64,000 nt of DNA, taken from NCBI RefSeq assembly GCF_000275845.1, contig NW_006766890.1, positions 127,042-191,041 on the forward strand. The letters are read 5' to 3'. The position numbers and the translations under genes are program-made. Source of the DNA: Dichomitus squalens LYAD-421 SS1. Lineage: Eukaryota; Basidiomycota; Agaricomycetes; Polyporales; Polyporaceae. Shown here in pieces: positions 35,407 to 48,440 of this stretch (its first letter is position 1; every line of letters starts with the position of its first letter). The notes under the pieces are model-generated. The model had not been told where the DNA came from. It searched no databases and saw only the letters and a list, made by a program, of their open reading frames with translations.

Positions 35407-36127
35407 GGCGTATCACGAGCTGTTGTACTTCACGGGTTATTGGAGCTCGAATGCTACCACATTTGCTCATCATATACTCGATGGTCATGGAGATGACCAG
35501 GGACGGCGCCCGAGAGGGTGAGAGATATCTGACATCATCTCTTCTTCCCACACTCCCTGGAATGACAGATAGAAGCTGCCGAACTGAACTGGGTAGCCAC
35601 TCGTCGCATTCCCGCTCAGTGTCCATTCTAATGGACATTTTGAGCTTGTGCCTCGGAACCCGTATGGCCTATGAACGCGAAACTGGAGTGAACAATTGAG
35701 TCGGCGGAGTAGCAACGGTGCCACTCGGATCTAAGTAGCGTCCCCGTGGCCAACAACCCCGTGCAAAGAGGAGCCACAGACTTTGAATGGTCAGTCGATC
35801 ATCTGACGCACTGTCGCCCCTGGTAGAAAAGGTACGGCTATGTCCATCCCGATCCCGCCGGACGCAACGACTTGTGTGTGTCCGAAGATTGGGCTCGTAT
35901 CAATGGTGCCTTTCGCTCACCACCTATCCCAGTACCATAGTGCATCCCCGTGCGCACACAACGGCTCTAAGCTCGAGATCGTGATCAGGCGAGGAGATTG
36001 AGCGATTGACAACCAACATTGGTGCGTATCGTCTCCTTACAACCTATGTACCGTCCGTCTCAAGGCATTCCAGAAGCCACATATCCGTTTACAACCGGAC
36101 GTCTGGCGAGTTGCTAGCTCTATACCA
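35407..36127. promoter_or_regulatory. Intergenic region upstream of P450 copy 2
   Basis: About 720 bp between genes on +. No supportable gene. It should hold the promoter of the second P450; no clear TATA element. Confidence 0.4.
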
Positions 36128-38701
36128 ATGCCCAAATCGTTGGTGTCCAGGCTGCCGCCTGGGTTGCCCCTCATCCTTCAAGCCCTCTCCATCAACGCTC
36201 TTCCAGTTGCAGTCATCATCACAGCCTCTCGTTTCCTCTACATTCACAACAATGTGAAGATCCCGACGACTCTTGTGGTACTGGCCGCGTTGGTCAGTAT
36301 CCCCGCTGTGTACGCAGCCCGTATCATATACAGGAGCTGGAGCATCAAACGGCGAGCCGCCCGCATGGGAGCCGTGTTGCCACCGGTCTGGAAAGGGAAG
36401 TCCTTCGGTAGCTTGGACGTACTCAAGTATGGCCTTGAGTTGGTCCGTAAGGGTTACCCCGGTATGTGTCAGCGTTTCGGCGCGCTCCATATCACAGTCG
36501 CTCTTTGAGCTCTAATAACGAATACACAGGAGACGGCTTTTGGGATAGGATCGACGAATTTGGCGGTTTGCACTCGATGAATGTCCTATGGGACCTTGTC
36601 CATATCACGACGGATGCTCACATATTGAAGGTAGAGTACCAATTTGTTGGATGGACACTGCAGCGTACCCATTGATGGTCATAAGACGGTGCTCGCGACG
36701 GACTTTCAAAGCTTTGAGAAAGGTACATCAAAGCAGATTGTTGTATTGCAAGGCCGAGCTGAGCTTTCGGGCAGGCGACATGTTCAGGGATACCATGAAC
36801 TCTGTGCTCGGCGTTGGGGTGTTCAATGCGGATGGTGAGTCGACTTAGCTATACGGTCTGGGCGAGAGATCAATATGCAGACTTACCTTGTAGGCGAGCT
36901 TTGGAAGTTCCATCGCTCCATGACTCGGCCCTACTTCAGCCGCGATAGGATCTCGCATTTTGAAATGTTCGACCGTCATGCAGGTATGGCAGCTTCCCAC
37001 ATCCTCTGGCGGCCGTTGACGAGCCCGATGTAGATCTTGCGCTGAAGAAAATGAAGGAACGCTTCCGCGGCGGGCATGCCATCGACTTTCAGGACCTCAT
37101 CTCGCGCTTCACGATGGACAGCGCTACGGAATTTCTCTTCGGCAGCTGCGTCGACAGTCTGAAGTCGGACCTGCCGTACGCCTACAACGATCCCCTTGCC
37201 CTCGGGATCGTGCGGTCGCAGAGTGCGGCGGATAGATTTTCAGCAGCGTTTGCTGCTGCCCAGGAAGTCATTGCGATGCGGTCACGCATAGGCTGGACTT
37301 GGAGATTGAAGGAGCTTTGGACCGACGCATCGAAAGAGCACATGAAGGTCGTCGATGAGTATTTGCAGCCTATCCTAGAGGACGCCATCCGTAAGAATCG
37401 CAACTCAAATGGCAAGGGGCAAGCCGAAGCAGATGAAAACGAGACGTTGCTGGATCACTTGGTCAAGTACACAGATGGCGAGTCTAGTCTCTTGCTCTGT
37501 AATCTAGGTCTGTTCTGATGTCTCATATGGTCAGACTTCAATGTGCTCCACGACGAGACATTGAATATCATGATTGCCGGAAGGGATACGGTATTAAGAT
37601 CGATGCATTGATGTTATGTCTGGATTTAATCTCTTTCTTGTGGCAGACGGCAGCGACGTTGACATTCGCGATTTATCTGTTGTGCCTGTACCCTGAGGTG
37701 TTCAAACGCCTCCGCGCTGAGATCCTCGAGAAGATAGGGCCTACTCAAATGCCAAATTTCGATGACATCAGGACTATGAAATACCTGCGGGCTGTGATCA
37801 ACGGTAAGCCGCGCCTGTTGAGGTTCCTTAGCCTATGATTGCTGAAGCTCCTGCAAGAAACGCTGCGATTGTACCCCATTGTGTGCGTAGTATTCGGTCT
37901 CATTATCAGCGACGAGGCCTGATGCGTCATGTTCCTGCTAAGACCGTTCAATATCCGGTGAGTTATCCAGCGTCCGCCACTTGCAATGTAATTGAGTTGC
38001 TTGAAGCGTTGCTACTCGTGACACAACTATTCCAAATCCAGACCCTACCAAGCCACCGATCTTTGTTCCTGCCAAAGTCGGGTGAGTTTTGCAAAGCCTC
38101 CGGCGTTTTTGTGCACTCAACTCATTCTGGTGACAGTGTTGCGTATTCGGTCTTTTTGATGCATCGCCGCAAAGACTATTGGGGCCCGGACGGTAAGTCT
38201 GCCTGTACAGTCCCTCGTGCAGCATGGCAATGATTTGTCGCGTGACCAGCCTTGTACTTCGATCCCGACCGATTCCTCGACGAACGTCTGAACAAGTACT
38301 TCACTGGTAACCCATTCATCTTCCTGCCTTTCAACGCCGGACCGCGTATCTGTCTCGGTCAACAGGTATGAGTATATGATCCGATGGAATCTAGATATCT
38401 CATCCATTGTATGTGCGGCAGTTCGCATACAACGAGATGTCGTTCTTCCTCATCCGCCTTCTGCAAAACTTCTCCCACATGGAGCTTGACCTCAACGCTC
38501 AGCCTCCGGATGCGCGCCCGCCGCCGGAATGGGCAGGGGCCGAGGGCCAGCGCGGCGCGGAGAAGATCGTGCCTAGGATGCACCTAACGCTCTATGTCCA
38601 TGTACGTCACTCACCTGACAGTCAGCTTCTCTTCCTCTCTTAATCTGCTATTGAAGGGCGGCCTTTGGGTGAAGATGACTGAAGCGGAGCGAACTGCGTG
38701 A
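36128..38701 (+). CDS. Cytochrome P450, CYP63-type (copy 2)
   Basis: Same family and exon plan as copy 1. The ATG at 36128 starts [19 protein letters not shown], a proline-rich lead and membrane anchor. Landmarks: [59 protein letters not shown]-helix AGRDT-TAATLTF (split by an intron before 37649), ExxR ETLRLYP near 37860, and the haem loop [12 protein letters not shown] near 38331-38367. The end is [17 protein letters not shown] at 38699-38701. The homologous intron after PFNI ends in a normal GT donor (CCGGTGAGT). Closer in wording to copy 3 than to copy 1 ([26 protein letters not shown]), so copies 2 and 3 look like the more recent duplicates. No frame breaks seen. Confidence 0.92.
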
Positions 38702-39304
38702 GTGCGAGCGTGTGGAATGAAGACTCAGACTGCGAAGAATATCTTCCGATACCGCTCAGACGGTGACACTGCATACTTGGGGTACTTTGATCTCCTGTAC
38801 GATTATGTTTCCTACCTCGGATTATTGTCTCATTCTACTCTGCCGCGTTACAGCTGTCCATAGGCTATCACCCTTATTTTGCCCACGTAGCCTACTCGGC
38901 GGTCGTAAGTCTAGGCCTTGAAAGAATTTCATTGATAGTTTGCTTCGGTTGCGCGTACTGGTCAGAAGTCAACCCGAAACTCATGTACAATATTGCTGGC
39001 GCATGCTCCTCGATATCACCGAATTCAAGCTGCGGGTGTATGCGTGCGTGATGTTCCCCTGTCGCATGCTATCCCGATTTGTAGCTTGTTTGCTGTGATC
39101 ATTGTGTAAGTATCTTCTTGGTCGGGTGCGGTCGCTAGTATAGCAAGCGCTGAGGGAACCGCAGTACAAAGTTGTTCCGACACTGCCCGTATGTCCCAGT
39201 GTCGGTGATATACTATAAGTACGCTGATTGATTCGCTAGTAGATAGTCTCCTCCTCCAGACTACCTAGACCGGCAGAATTTCTTGCCGACCCTAGTGCAT
39301 CGAT
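38702..39304. promoter_or_regulatory. Intergenic region upstream of P450 copy 3
   Basis: About 600 bp, no gene seen. ACTATAAGT near 39212-39220 is a TATA-like element about 90 bp before the next start codon. Confidence 0.45.
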
Positions 39305-41929
39305 ATGCGCTCCCCCTCGTCCAGGATTCCCCCTGGACTTCCTTACGCTCTGCGATTTTTGGTGGCGCGATTGGCGCCGGTCACCGCTGTCGTGATCGTA
39401 CTACGAGTGGGGCAGGCTCAAGGCATCATCCACATCCCAGCCGTTTGGCTGGCAATTTCTGCTGTGCTCAGCATCACGCTCCTGGTTGCCGTACGCGTCG
39501 TCTATTCGAAATATGATCTACAGCGGCGTGCGGCCCGTCTCGGTGCCGTATTACCGCCCAGTTGGGAAGGGAAGTCGATTGGCAATATCGACCTCCTCCA
39601 GTACGGCATCGAGAGATGGAAGAACGGCTACATCGGTATGCGTGTCGACGACATCCTTTCTCCGACTATGTTACTCACGGTGCACTTCATCGTTGTCAGG
39701 CGATGGCTTCTGGGAGAAGTGCGAGGAACTTGGCGGCATCCATTCGGTGACTCTGTTCGGGGAGCTGATGTATGTGACTACGGATGCGAATATCATCAAG
39801 GTATACCCATAGTATCCGAGGGTCTCAAGTCAGATGCTGATATTATTACAGGCTATGCTTGCTACACAATTTGAGGAATTCGTCAAAGGAGATCGATTTG
39901 GCGAAACGATGAACGACGTTCTCGGTGAAGGTGTCTTCAACGCCGACGGTATGTATCCCATATGTGCATGATGTTGTCAGCCGGCCGCTCACCTAGTTTC
40001 CGGCAGGCGATTTGTGGAAGTGAGCCTTAACGTTGGATGTTTTGGTCGAGTAGCGCGATTGAGCAGGACTTGCAATTTGTGTTGTCAGGTTCCACCGTAC
40101 GATGACCCGTCCCTACTTCACCAAGGATAGGATCTCGCATTTCGATATGTTCGATCGGCATGCAGGTATACTCGCCCCTTGTGGTGTTATGGAGGAACTG
40201 CTAAAGGTAGTACAATCACACAGACCTTGCCATCCGAAAGATGAAGGAACGCTTCCGAGATGGTCGCGCCCTCGATTTCCAAGAGCTCGTCTCTCGTTTC
40301 ACTCTCGACAGTGCCACAGAGTTCTTGTTTGGCAACTGCGTTCACAGCTTGATGAACGACTTACCCTACGCATACAACGACCGTCGTTCTCCGCAAATCG
40401 CGCAAACAGCGTCAAGCGCATCTACCACATTCTCTCAAGCTTTCACAGGGGTACAGGAGGCTCTTGCAGTGCGCCTACGCATCGGCTGGAGTTGGATATT
40501 CGCAGAGATGTTCAAGGACACTACGAGAAAACACATGGAGGTCGTATCTGCGTACGTTCAGCCCATCATAGAGGAAGCGTTGAGGAAGAAGCGAAGTGCT
40601 ATCGGCAAGGATGAAAAGGTGACGGAGGACGAAGAGACACTGTTGGATCATCTGGTCAAGAAAACAGAAGGTGACGGGACCGCCCGCGAATACGAGACAG
40701 AGTTGTAACTTGTGACTGACACGGCGTGATGCAGATCCTACCATCCTCCACGACGAGACGCTGAACATCATGATCGCAGGTCGCGATACGGTAAGCTCCA
40801 AGTTGTTGAATATCGACGCCCATCTAATCCTCGACGCCTGTCGTAGACTGCGGCTACCTTAACGCTCGCGGTGTATCTCTTGTGTTTGTATCCCGAAGCC
40901 TTCAATAAGCTCCGAGCAGAGATCATGGAGAAGATCGGTCCAAAGCAGATGCCAGGCTTTGATGATATCCGGAACATGAAGTATCTGAGAGCCGTCATTA
41001 ATGGTGAGTAGTGCGCTACCTGCCGATATATTATGTTGTTAAAGAATGATACACAGAAACGCTACGGCTATATCCTATAGTGTGCGTATTCTCTGTGTTG
41101 TCATTATGCTAGTGGCTTACAATATGAATGACACTCTCAAGACCATTCAACGTCCGGTGTGTAGAGCGAAAACTTGCTAGGAATTTTTTGCGACTGACAT
41201 GGTTGATGAAGCGTTCCTACACATGATACGACCGTACCAAACCCCGACCCGTCTCAGCCTCCGATCTTCGTCCCTGCTGACATCAAGTGCGCACGCCGAT
41301 GAGAGTTCTCTTGCGCTTCCCCTTTGACATCCACTTAGCCTTGCATACTCTGTCTTCATGATGCATCGCAGGAAGGACTACTGGGGTCCAGATGGTATTC
41401 CCATCTCTTATTAGTCGAAGGGATACCTGCTACTAAAGCTTGGGCACCAACAGCGGCGTACTTCGATCCTGAACGCTTCTTGGACGAACGTCTGAACAAG
41501 TACTTCACCGGCAACCCATTCATCTTCCTTCCGTTCAACGCCGGACCTCGTATCTGCTTGGGCCAGCAGGTACGTCCTGCGAATGATTCGTGAGGTCGAG
41601 CAGTGTTTGCGGTGGTGCTCACGCCCCTCCTTGCCAACAGTTCGCGTACAACGAAATATCGTTCTTCCTCATTCGTCTGCTGCAGCACTTCTCGCACATG
41701 GAGCTCGATCTGGATGCGCAGCCGCCTGAAGCACGGCCGCCTCCCGAATGGGCCAACGACGAAGGACATCGTGGCAAGGAGAAGATTTCCCCCAAGGTAC
41801 ACCTGACGCTCTACGTGCAGGTATGTGCTCCGCTCTCATGTCCAACACACCAGTCTGTTCTCTGAACTCGACACGCGTTTCTAGGGTGGTCTCTGGGTCA
41901 AGATGACTGAAGCAGACCGAGATGACTAG
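39305..41929 (+). CDS. Cytochrome P450, CYP63-type (copy 3)
   Basis: The ATG at 39305 starts [19 protein letters not shown]. Landmarks in order: [59 protein letters not shown]-helix [15 protein letters not shown] split by an intron at 40791-40846, [20 protein letters not shown] with Exx[31 protein letters not shown] and the haem loop [12 protein letters not shown] near 41535-41570. The end is [17 protein letters not shown] at 41927-41929. Intact, with the same intron positions as copy 2. It is the best template for reading the decayed copy immediately downstream, with which it shares the N-terminal wording and the EARPPPEW motif. Substrate unknown. Confidence 0.93.
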
Positions 41930-42357
41930 GTTGGGCTAAGTGGCTCAGCCAGCAAATAAAGGAGGCCCTCAAACATACTTTACGGTCGGGCTAGTACTCA
42001 GTACATTGACCTGTTGATAGCTCGGACTAGCTTCCGTGCACAGGTTTCCTATTGCTTCCGTTGGAGCAAGCCATCGGCTGGCATATAATAAAAACCCCTC
42101 AACTCAGGCTTGAATAGTATTTGATGCGGGTTGGCCGACCCCTGTATGGCGTTCGCTGCTCGTGTGTGTGCATCCATATTGTACACATGTCATGGCAAGC
42201 GCATAAAGCACTGCAGTACAATGTTCTCCTAGGACAGCCTCGGCGGATGTTACTTCGACTACACCATACAACCGCCGTTCGTAAGATAAGTTAAAGTCTC
42301 CTGCTTGTTCCCTTCGGACTGTTTGGCCGCGTCGGACAACGAATTTAGGGTGTTGAA
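41930..42357. promoter_or_regulatory. Intergenic region with a TATA-like element before the decayed P450
   Basis: 428 bp. GCATATAATAAAAA at 42081-42094 is the clearest TATA-like sequence in this part of the window and lies about 275 bp upstream of the decayed P450 start. It may be a remnant of that copy's promoter. No gene seen. Confidence 0.4.
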
Positions 42358-43286
42358 ATGCGTTCACTTTCACGCAGGTTGCCCACTGGCCGCCTCCCGC
42401 CTGCGATTCTTGGGCGTTCAGCGGGGCAGCGGCGATGGTGGCTGCGCGTCCTCCAGGCCTATGGCGTGCTATACATTGCGACGACCCTCTGTGCGCTCGC
42501 CGTTGTGCTAGGCAACTAAGGCATGCTAACCCTGGTTGTGGCGCGCATCGTCTACGCGAAGTACGACCTCAAGCGTCGCGCCGCTCGTCGCGCCGCTCGT
42601 CTTGCCGTGCTACCTCCTAGCCGGGAGGGAAAGTCGATCAGCACCATAGACATCTTGGCACATGGCATCGAGAGGTGGACGAACATGCAGGAGTAGCCTA
42701 CAACGAGGTATGCAAAAAGCTACTGAGCAAGCGGGGAGAAAGTTGACTTAATGTTATAGACCTGGCCATTCGCAAGTAGAAACGCTTTCGAAACAGACAT
42801 GCGCTCGAATTCCAAGACCTTGTCTCCGTACCCTAACTCTTCTAAGCCTACAACCTTCGTTCCTGCTGGTGTCAAGTGCGTTAGGCGTCCGAACAGGCAT
42901 TTCACCGGCCATTCGTTCATCTTGTGTTCAACGCCAGCCCCAAAATCTGCATTGGCCAGCATGTACTTCCCTACGATGCCGAGCGTTGATAGTGATGCTC
43001 GCGCGGACTCCCTGCTGGCAGTTCGCGCACAATGACACTTCCGCATTCGATTGCTGCAGCACTTCTCGCACACGAAGCTCGATCTGAATGCGCGGCCGCC
43101 TGAAGCACGGCCGCCTCCCGAGTAGGCCCACAACGACAGCCATCGTGGCAAAAAGATGATCTTACCCAAGTCGCATCCGACGCTCTACGTGGATACGTCT
43201 TCTGATACCATGGCCGCGATGTGAAATCCTGACGTTAACAGGGCGGCCTCTGGAGGAAGATGTCCGAAGCAGATCAAGGAGCCTAA
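42358..43286 (+). pseudogene. Decayed CYP63-type P450 (copy 4)
   Basis: A shortened, broken relative of copy 3. The ATG at 42358 gives MRSLSRRLPTG, matching the copy 3 start, then a frameshift. The next piece (LTLVVARIVYAKYDLKRRAA) keeps the post-anchor region, including a small duplication that doubles RRAAR. It runs to ISTIDILAHGIERWTN and then a stop. DLAIRK reappears near 42760, followed by an in-frame stop where copy 3 has KMKERFR, then KRFRNRHALEFQDLVS. More than a kilobase that encodes the I-helix and ExxR is missing. The sequence resumes with SKPTTFVPAGVK, a frameshifted haem-proximal piece (FTGHSFI), and the C-terminus ([15 protein letters not shown], stop, GGLWRKMSEADQGA, TAA at 43284-43286). 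No haem-binding cysteine loop survives, so no P450 activity is possible. Confidence 0.9.
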
Positions 43287-43836
43287 TCAGGCGCAGCTCG
43301 CCACAGCTCGTAAGTAGATCAATCGAATGAAGCAAGACCACAGATCACCTTCAGCGAATATGCTGTCTCCAAAGCGTAGGTACCTTCATCTAGCGTGTCT
43401 AGCGAATATATATATCGTGGACGCGTGTACTGTAAGAGGAGAGGATTGCTGCATGCGGTATCAACGCATGTCAATCAAGGAGACTGCCTTTGAAGCGCCC
43501 GTGTCCTGTCCATGCTGAGCTGCCTCGCCTTTGCACGTCACTTTGCGTCTCTGTGCTGCAGCATCGCATCTAAGGACGTGTCGTGTGAGTCACGACCGAC
43601 CGCAGTTGGAAAACCACGTCGCTCGGGGTCGTGTGGGGAGGGCGGAGTGTCAGAGGATGCGTCGGCGCTGTCCGATGGAGGACGAGCAGCGCCACGTTGC
43701 GGAGCTTCAAATAGGCCGGGACCTCACACGCAACCTCCCGCCAACCAAACTTGTGCCAGTCGCTCCTGCTCTCTCGTCTCGCCCCCACACATCGTCCCTA
43801 CGTTTCTTTCCTGCCTTTCCTCCTCGTACCGCAACA
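43287..43836. promoter_or_regulatory. Promoter region of the Arf gene
   Basis: 550 bp between the decayed P450 and the Arf start. Frames on both strands have no domain. CTTCAAATAGGC near 43706 is a weak TATA-like element about 130 bp upstream; a C/T-rich leader (43760-43830) precedes the ATG. Confidence 0.4.
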
Positions 43837-44695
<859 letters not shown>

Positions 44696-45074
44696 GCGGC
44701 GTCGTCGCGCGTGGGTTCCTCTTCAACGTTGCCGAACGTTCATGTCTTATGATCCTTACGATATCGAAGAGGGTTGCACTGGTTACCTCGTTTCCTCTTG
44801 CTGAGCTGTCTTCCACAGTATCCTCTCCCGTTTTCGGTTTTGATCCCCGCTTTTTCTTCTGTGCCATATAACGTAACTCGGAGTTCATTTTTCTCTTATC
44901 GTACGCACAGCTGTACGTCGATGTGCCCCTCGGTGGCCTCCAAAATGCTGTTCCGACTAGAGAAAGCATATACACTGGTATAATTAACGATTGAAACGGG
45001 TATGCGTGCACAGCGAATAAGTATACGTTGCGAGACACTGGGTCTGGAATATTGTACATGTATACAGCACTTGA
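44696..45074. other. Convergent intergenic region
   Basis: 379 bp between the Arf stop (+) and the Sec15 stop (-). It presumably holds both 3' UTRs. No gene seen. Confidence 0.45.
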
Positions 45075-48000
45075 TCAGCGATTCTCCCCTGGGAAAAGTC
45101 GACTAACAGCCTCGGCCTCTTTCCTGCGCTTCTCGCCTCTCTCGCGCGAAGGGGCATCGCGGCACTCAAAGCCATGCCTGGCCAACTTGTCGAGCAGGGC
45201 CGCCAAGCGCTTCGGTTTCACCGCAGAGTATGACGTCTGTCGGATCGATGCGACGAGGTACGCACTGACGGCGTCCGACATGACCACGGACGTCATCTAG
45301 AGCGCGCAATATGACCGGCGGGCGACGACGATCTTGTCAGCGACTCATCGGGGCAATCACGGTGGGAACGGAAACAATGTGAGCTGTACGTACTGAGCGC
45401 AATTCGGTGAAAGCGGCGCTGTGGGAGTGGCCGTTGCGCTTGAGCTCCTCGTCGAGGAAGTCAATGTCCAGAAGGAGGTTGGCGATCGCGTTCTCGTTCA
45501 TCTTGGGGATGTCCCGGCCCGTGAGGAATTCCTGGGGGACACGCATACATAATAAGCAATCAGTTTCCGAGATGTTGACACGGCGACCGTAGAGGGGGCC
45601 CAGGGAAGCCGGACGATGCGGAGTCGGGTAGGGAAGCGGGACAAGGGTACACACCATGAAGCAAGTTGCGATGTAACCGACGGCTCCACGATACGCGTCT
45701 TCTTTGTAGGTGTCCTTGAGGGCGAGCGAGTCGACGACTGTTGTTAGCCAATTGACAAGCTCGTAGAGGTACATGCTCGGCGCGTCTTCGCGAGTTGCAG
45801 GGGTCCAGTCGTACTCGGACAAGCCGAAGAAATCATCCAACTTGGAACTCATGGCCTCGGTTATGCGAGCTATGGCCTTCGTGCGCGTCTCTATGAACGA
45901 GCTGGCTGCCTTTACGCGAATGGTGCCGCCACGTTGCGATGAACTGGGAAGGATTCTCAGAGGTCGCAGCACATCGTTGCCCGATAATACTGACCGGATG
46001 TTCGTCAGTGATCTCTCTAACTCTGCACAAGAGATCTCGAAGTGCTCCAAATTGGTGATTATCTGGGCAATCTGCGAGACGTTCGCCGTGCTCTGAGCAC
46101 GTTTAGCTATTGACTGACTGATGTATGTGATGAGGATGGTGTTCAACGACTGTTAGATTATATCAGCGAGGGGACGTTGGCATCGTGCAAGATGGGCGAA
46201 CTGACTTTGCTCAGGAGGTCGTCAATATTGCGATGATGTTGGGCAACGCCCTCGATGAATTGGTAAAAGTTTTGCACGAAGCTCCGGATCTACCGGAGTA
46301 CGTCAGTCTTGTGCAGTGTACAAACGGATCGGCGCATACATCTTGGCAACAGAGGTAGAAGCCTTGAGACCAGGGAAGGTTAAGAGGTGCGTTGCTCCTG
46401 CGGCTCATGAGTTCCCATTATAACGAGTACTGATGCGATTGGACACTTACTTCCGGAGTTGATCACGTTGTTCTCGTATAAGCCATACCGTGTCCATGAC
46501 GCTATCTTTCTCACTGTCCTTTTCAACATACATTGGTTGGAAGTCGTCTTGAGCCACGATCTAGCGTAGGCGTCAACGGAATAGGGCTACAATGTGAGAA
46601 GAGGACTCACACTTTCGAAGCGCCTCCCAAACTTGACTTCAAGGATGGACACATATTTCTCAAACAGGCGCAAGATGAGTTGATGAATGCTGCCGGTAGA
46701 GTACGAATACGACTGCAGGCCAGGTCAACGAAGCCGATACGATTCTGGGTGGAGGCACACATACTTCCAGTGTCATGACGAATTTTAGGAGGGCCTCTTT
46801 GACTTTGAGGTACGTGTCTGGGTCGGTCTCGTTTTTCAGCACATCCTCAACAGCCTTGCTCAGCCGGCTAATGAGAGCATCCCACAGGTCCTCTACTTCG
46901 CGCTCTGAGCGGAAGCTGCCAGTCGTGTTGAGGACATGGGTTTCGATGATGAAGTATCCGACAATCTCTTCTGTAATTGAAGGCAGTGAGGACAGGGGTA
47001 ACGGTTCAGGGATGATGAGATCGGATTGAGCCTATCTTGGCACGTCAACTGATGAATTGGTGTAGGGGAAAGGAAGAACGGACCTTCCGATCAGCTTGGT
47101 AGGATCGTCGGATCTCGTCAAGTGAGTCGAGGGCGCTGTAAATGTGTATGCATTCGTACAGAGGCTTGAAGTCGACCTGTAGCTGATCGTTATCCAAGAC
47201 ATTGTCTAGAACATCGGAGGTCAACTGAAATGGATGGCCAGGACGAAATTAACCGCATACATTCAGTCTTTTCGTAAGTGATAGTCTCGACGGCACTTCC
47301 GACGCGAGCAGATTTGAGCATTGGATCCTTCTCCCGACGACTCCGCCATCGACGCGTGCGCGACTCCATAGCTTCGAGGGCGAGGGATCCGATTTGTGCG
47401 CTGACGTTTCGGATGTCCAGCAACCATTGCTTCATGGACGCGGTAACGGCATCCTTGATCTGGCCACGCAAGGATGGTAATGAAGAAAGTAAATGCTGGA
47501 ACAACGGCGTTGTGGACAGTGATGTTGGGGGCATGCTCTCAATGTCTTCAAGAGACTGCAACGAGATGTATTCAACACTATGGACAGGAATGGGACAAAC
47601 GGAGCATGGGAAGTACGGACCCTCAATGCACTCCAGTACTTCCCCTCCTTAACCATCTCTCCTACTCGATTGACGACGTCTAGAATGCGTAAGCATGCTT
47701 GTAGACCGTCGATAGCCTCGTCCAGGTTCGCGGCAGTCTTCTTCGTCTGCAAAAGCGCCTTCTTCTTCTCCACCAAGCTCTTTCCAACCTGTGAAACGCT
47801 TTGGTCAAGGGTAGTGATCTTCTCGCGGAGGTTGGTGGTGTATGACTTGATGGAAAATAGTGTAGAGACCGAGCTGATGAACTCCTGGTAGTTGTCGCCG
47901 CATATAGACTCAATTTCGGAATCCTTGGACTCGATCAAGGATTGGAGAGTTCGGAGATATGCTTCTTGCTGCCTGTTTGCGTGTATTTGCTTGATAATGG

Positions 48001-48112
48001 GGCCTAGCTGCTCGAGATTCTCGGAAGAGGACGCTTGGTCTAGCAGGTGTATCTGCTGTAACTGTTGGTCAATGCTCTCCTGAGTGAACTGTTGTCGCCG
48101 TCTCGGCGGCAT
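45075..48112 (-). CDS. SEC15: Exocyst complex subunit Sec15
   Basis: Subunit of the octameric exocyst that tethers secretory vesicles to the plasma membrane and binds the Rab Sec4. The ATG at 48112 starts PPRRRQQFTQESIDQQLQQ. The N-terminal coiled-coil region includes ICGDNYQEFISSVSTLFSIK, LREKITTLDQSVSQVGKSL and ILDVVNRVGEMVKEGKYWSA. The middle exons carry IIPEPLPLSSLPSITEEIVG, YFIIETHVLNTTGSFRSE and the segment IVAQDDFQPMYV. The C-terminal Sec15 domain is FGLSEYDWTPATREDAPSMY, LVNWLTTVVDSLALKD and AYRGAVGYIATCFMEFL. The last intron (acceptor CTCTAG) joins ELRS to MTSVVMSDAVSAYLVASI, and the frame ends at 45075 with a basic tail. About 780 residues, normal for the family. About ten introns; those near 46300-46600 are approximate. 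Confidence 0.92.
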
Positions 48113-48440
48113 GACAGAGAGCGTGGGCCGTAAGGCAGGATGATACTTCAGAAAGTGAGCTCGAAAACACCACCCAGACGGGGTGTTGCCTGGATATGAG
48201 TTGAGCTATGTCCCAATCAGGAGGCGGTGTTTGGCAACGGCTTCTGGACCAAACAAAGCACTATCAATCCGGCCCGGCGGCCGGTACTTGAGATCAGAGA
48301 ACAGACGCCCCGGAAAAATCGGGATGTCCACGGAATTATGCAAATAAGTGCTGAAGCCTCCTCCGACCGGTGAGTTCGCTGACTCGACTGGAGTCGCCGC
48401 GTTCAGAGTCGCCGCTCTACAATCTACCACATCCATCATC
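48113..48440. promoter_or_regulatory. Bidirectional promoter, Sec15 / HAD phosphatase
   Basis: 328 bp between the start codons of two divergent genes. No clear TATA element. Confidence 0.5.
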
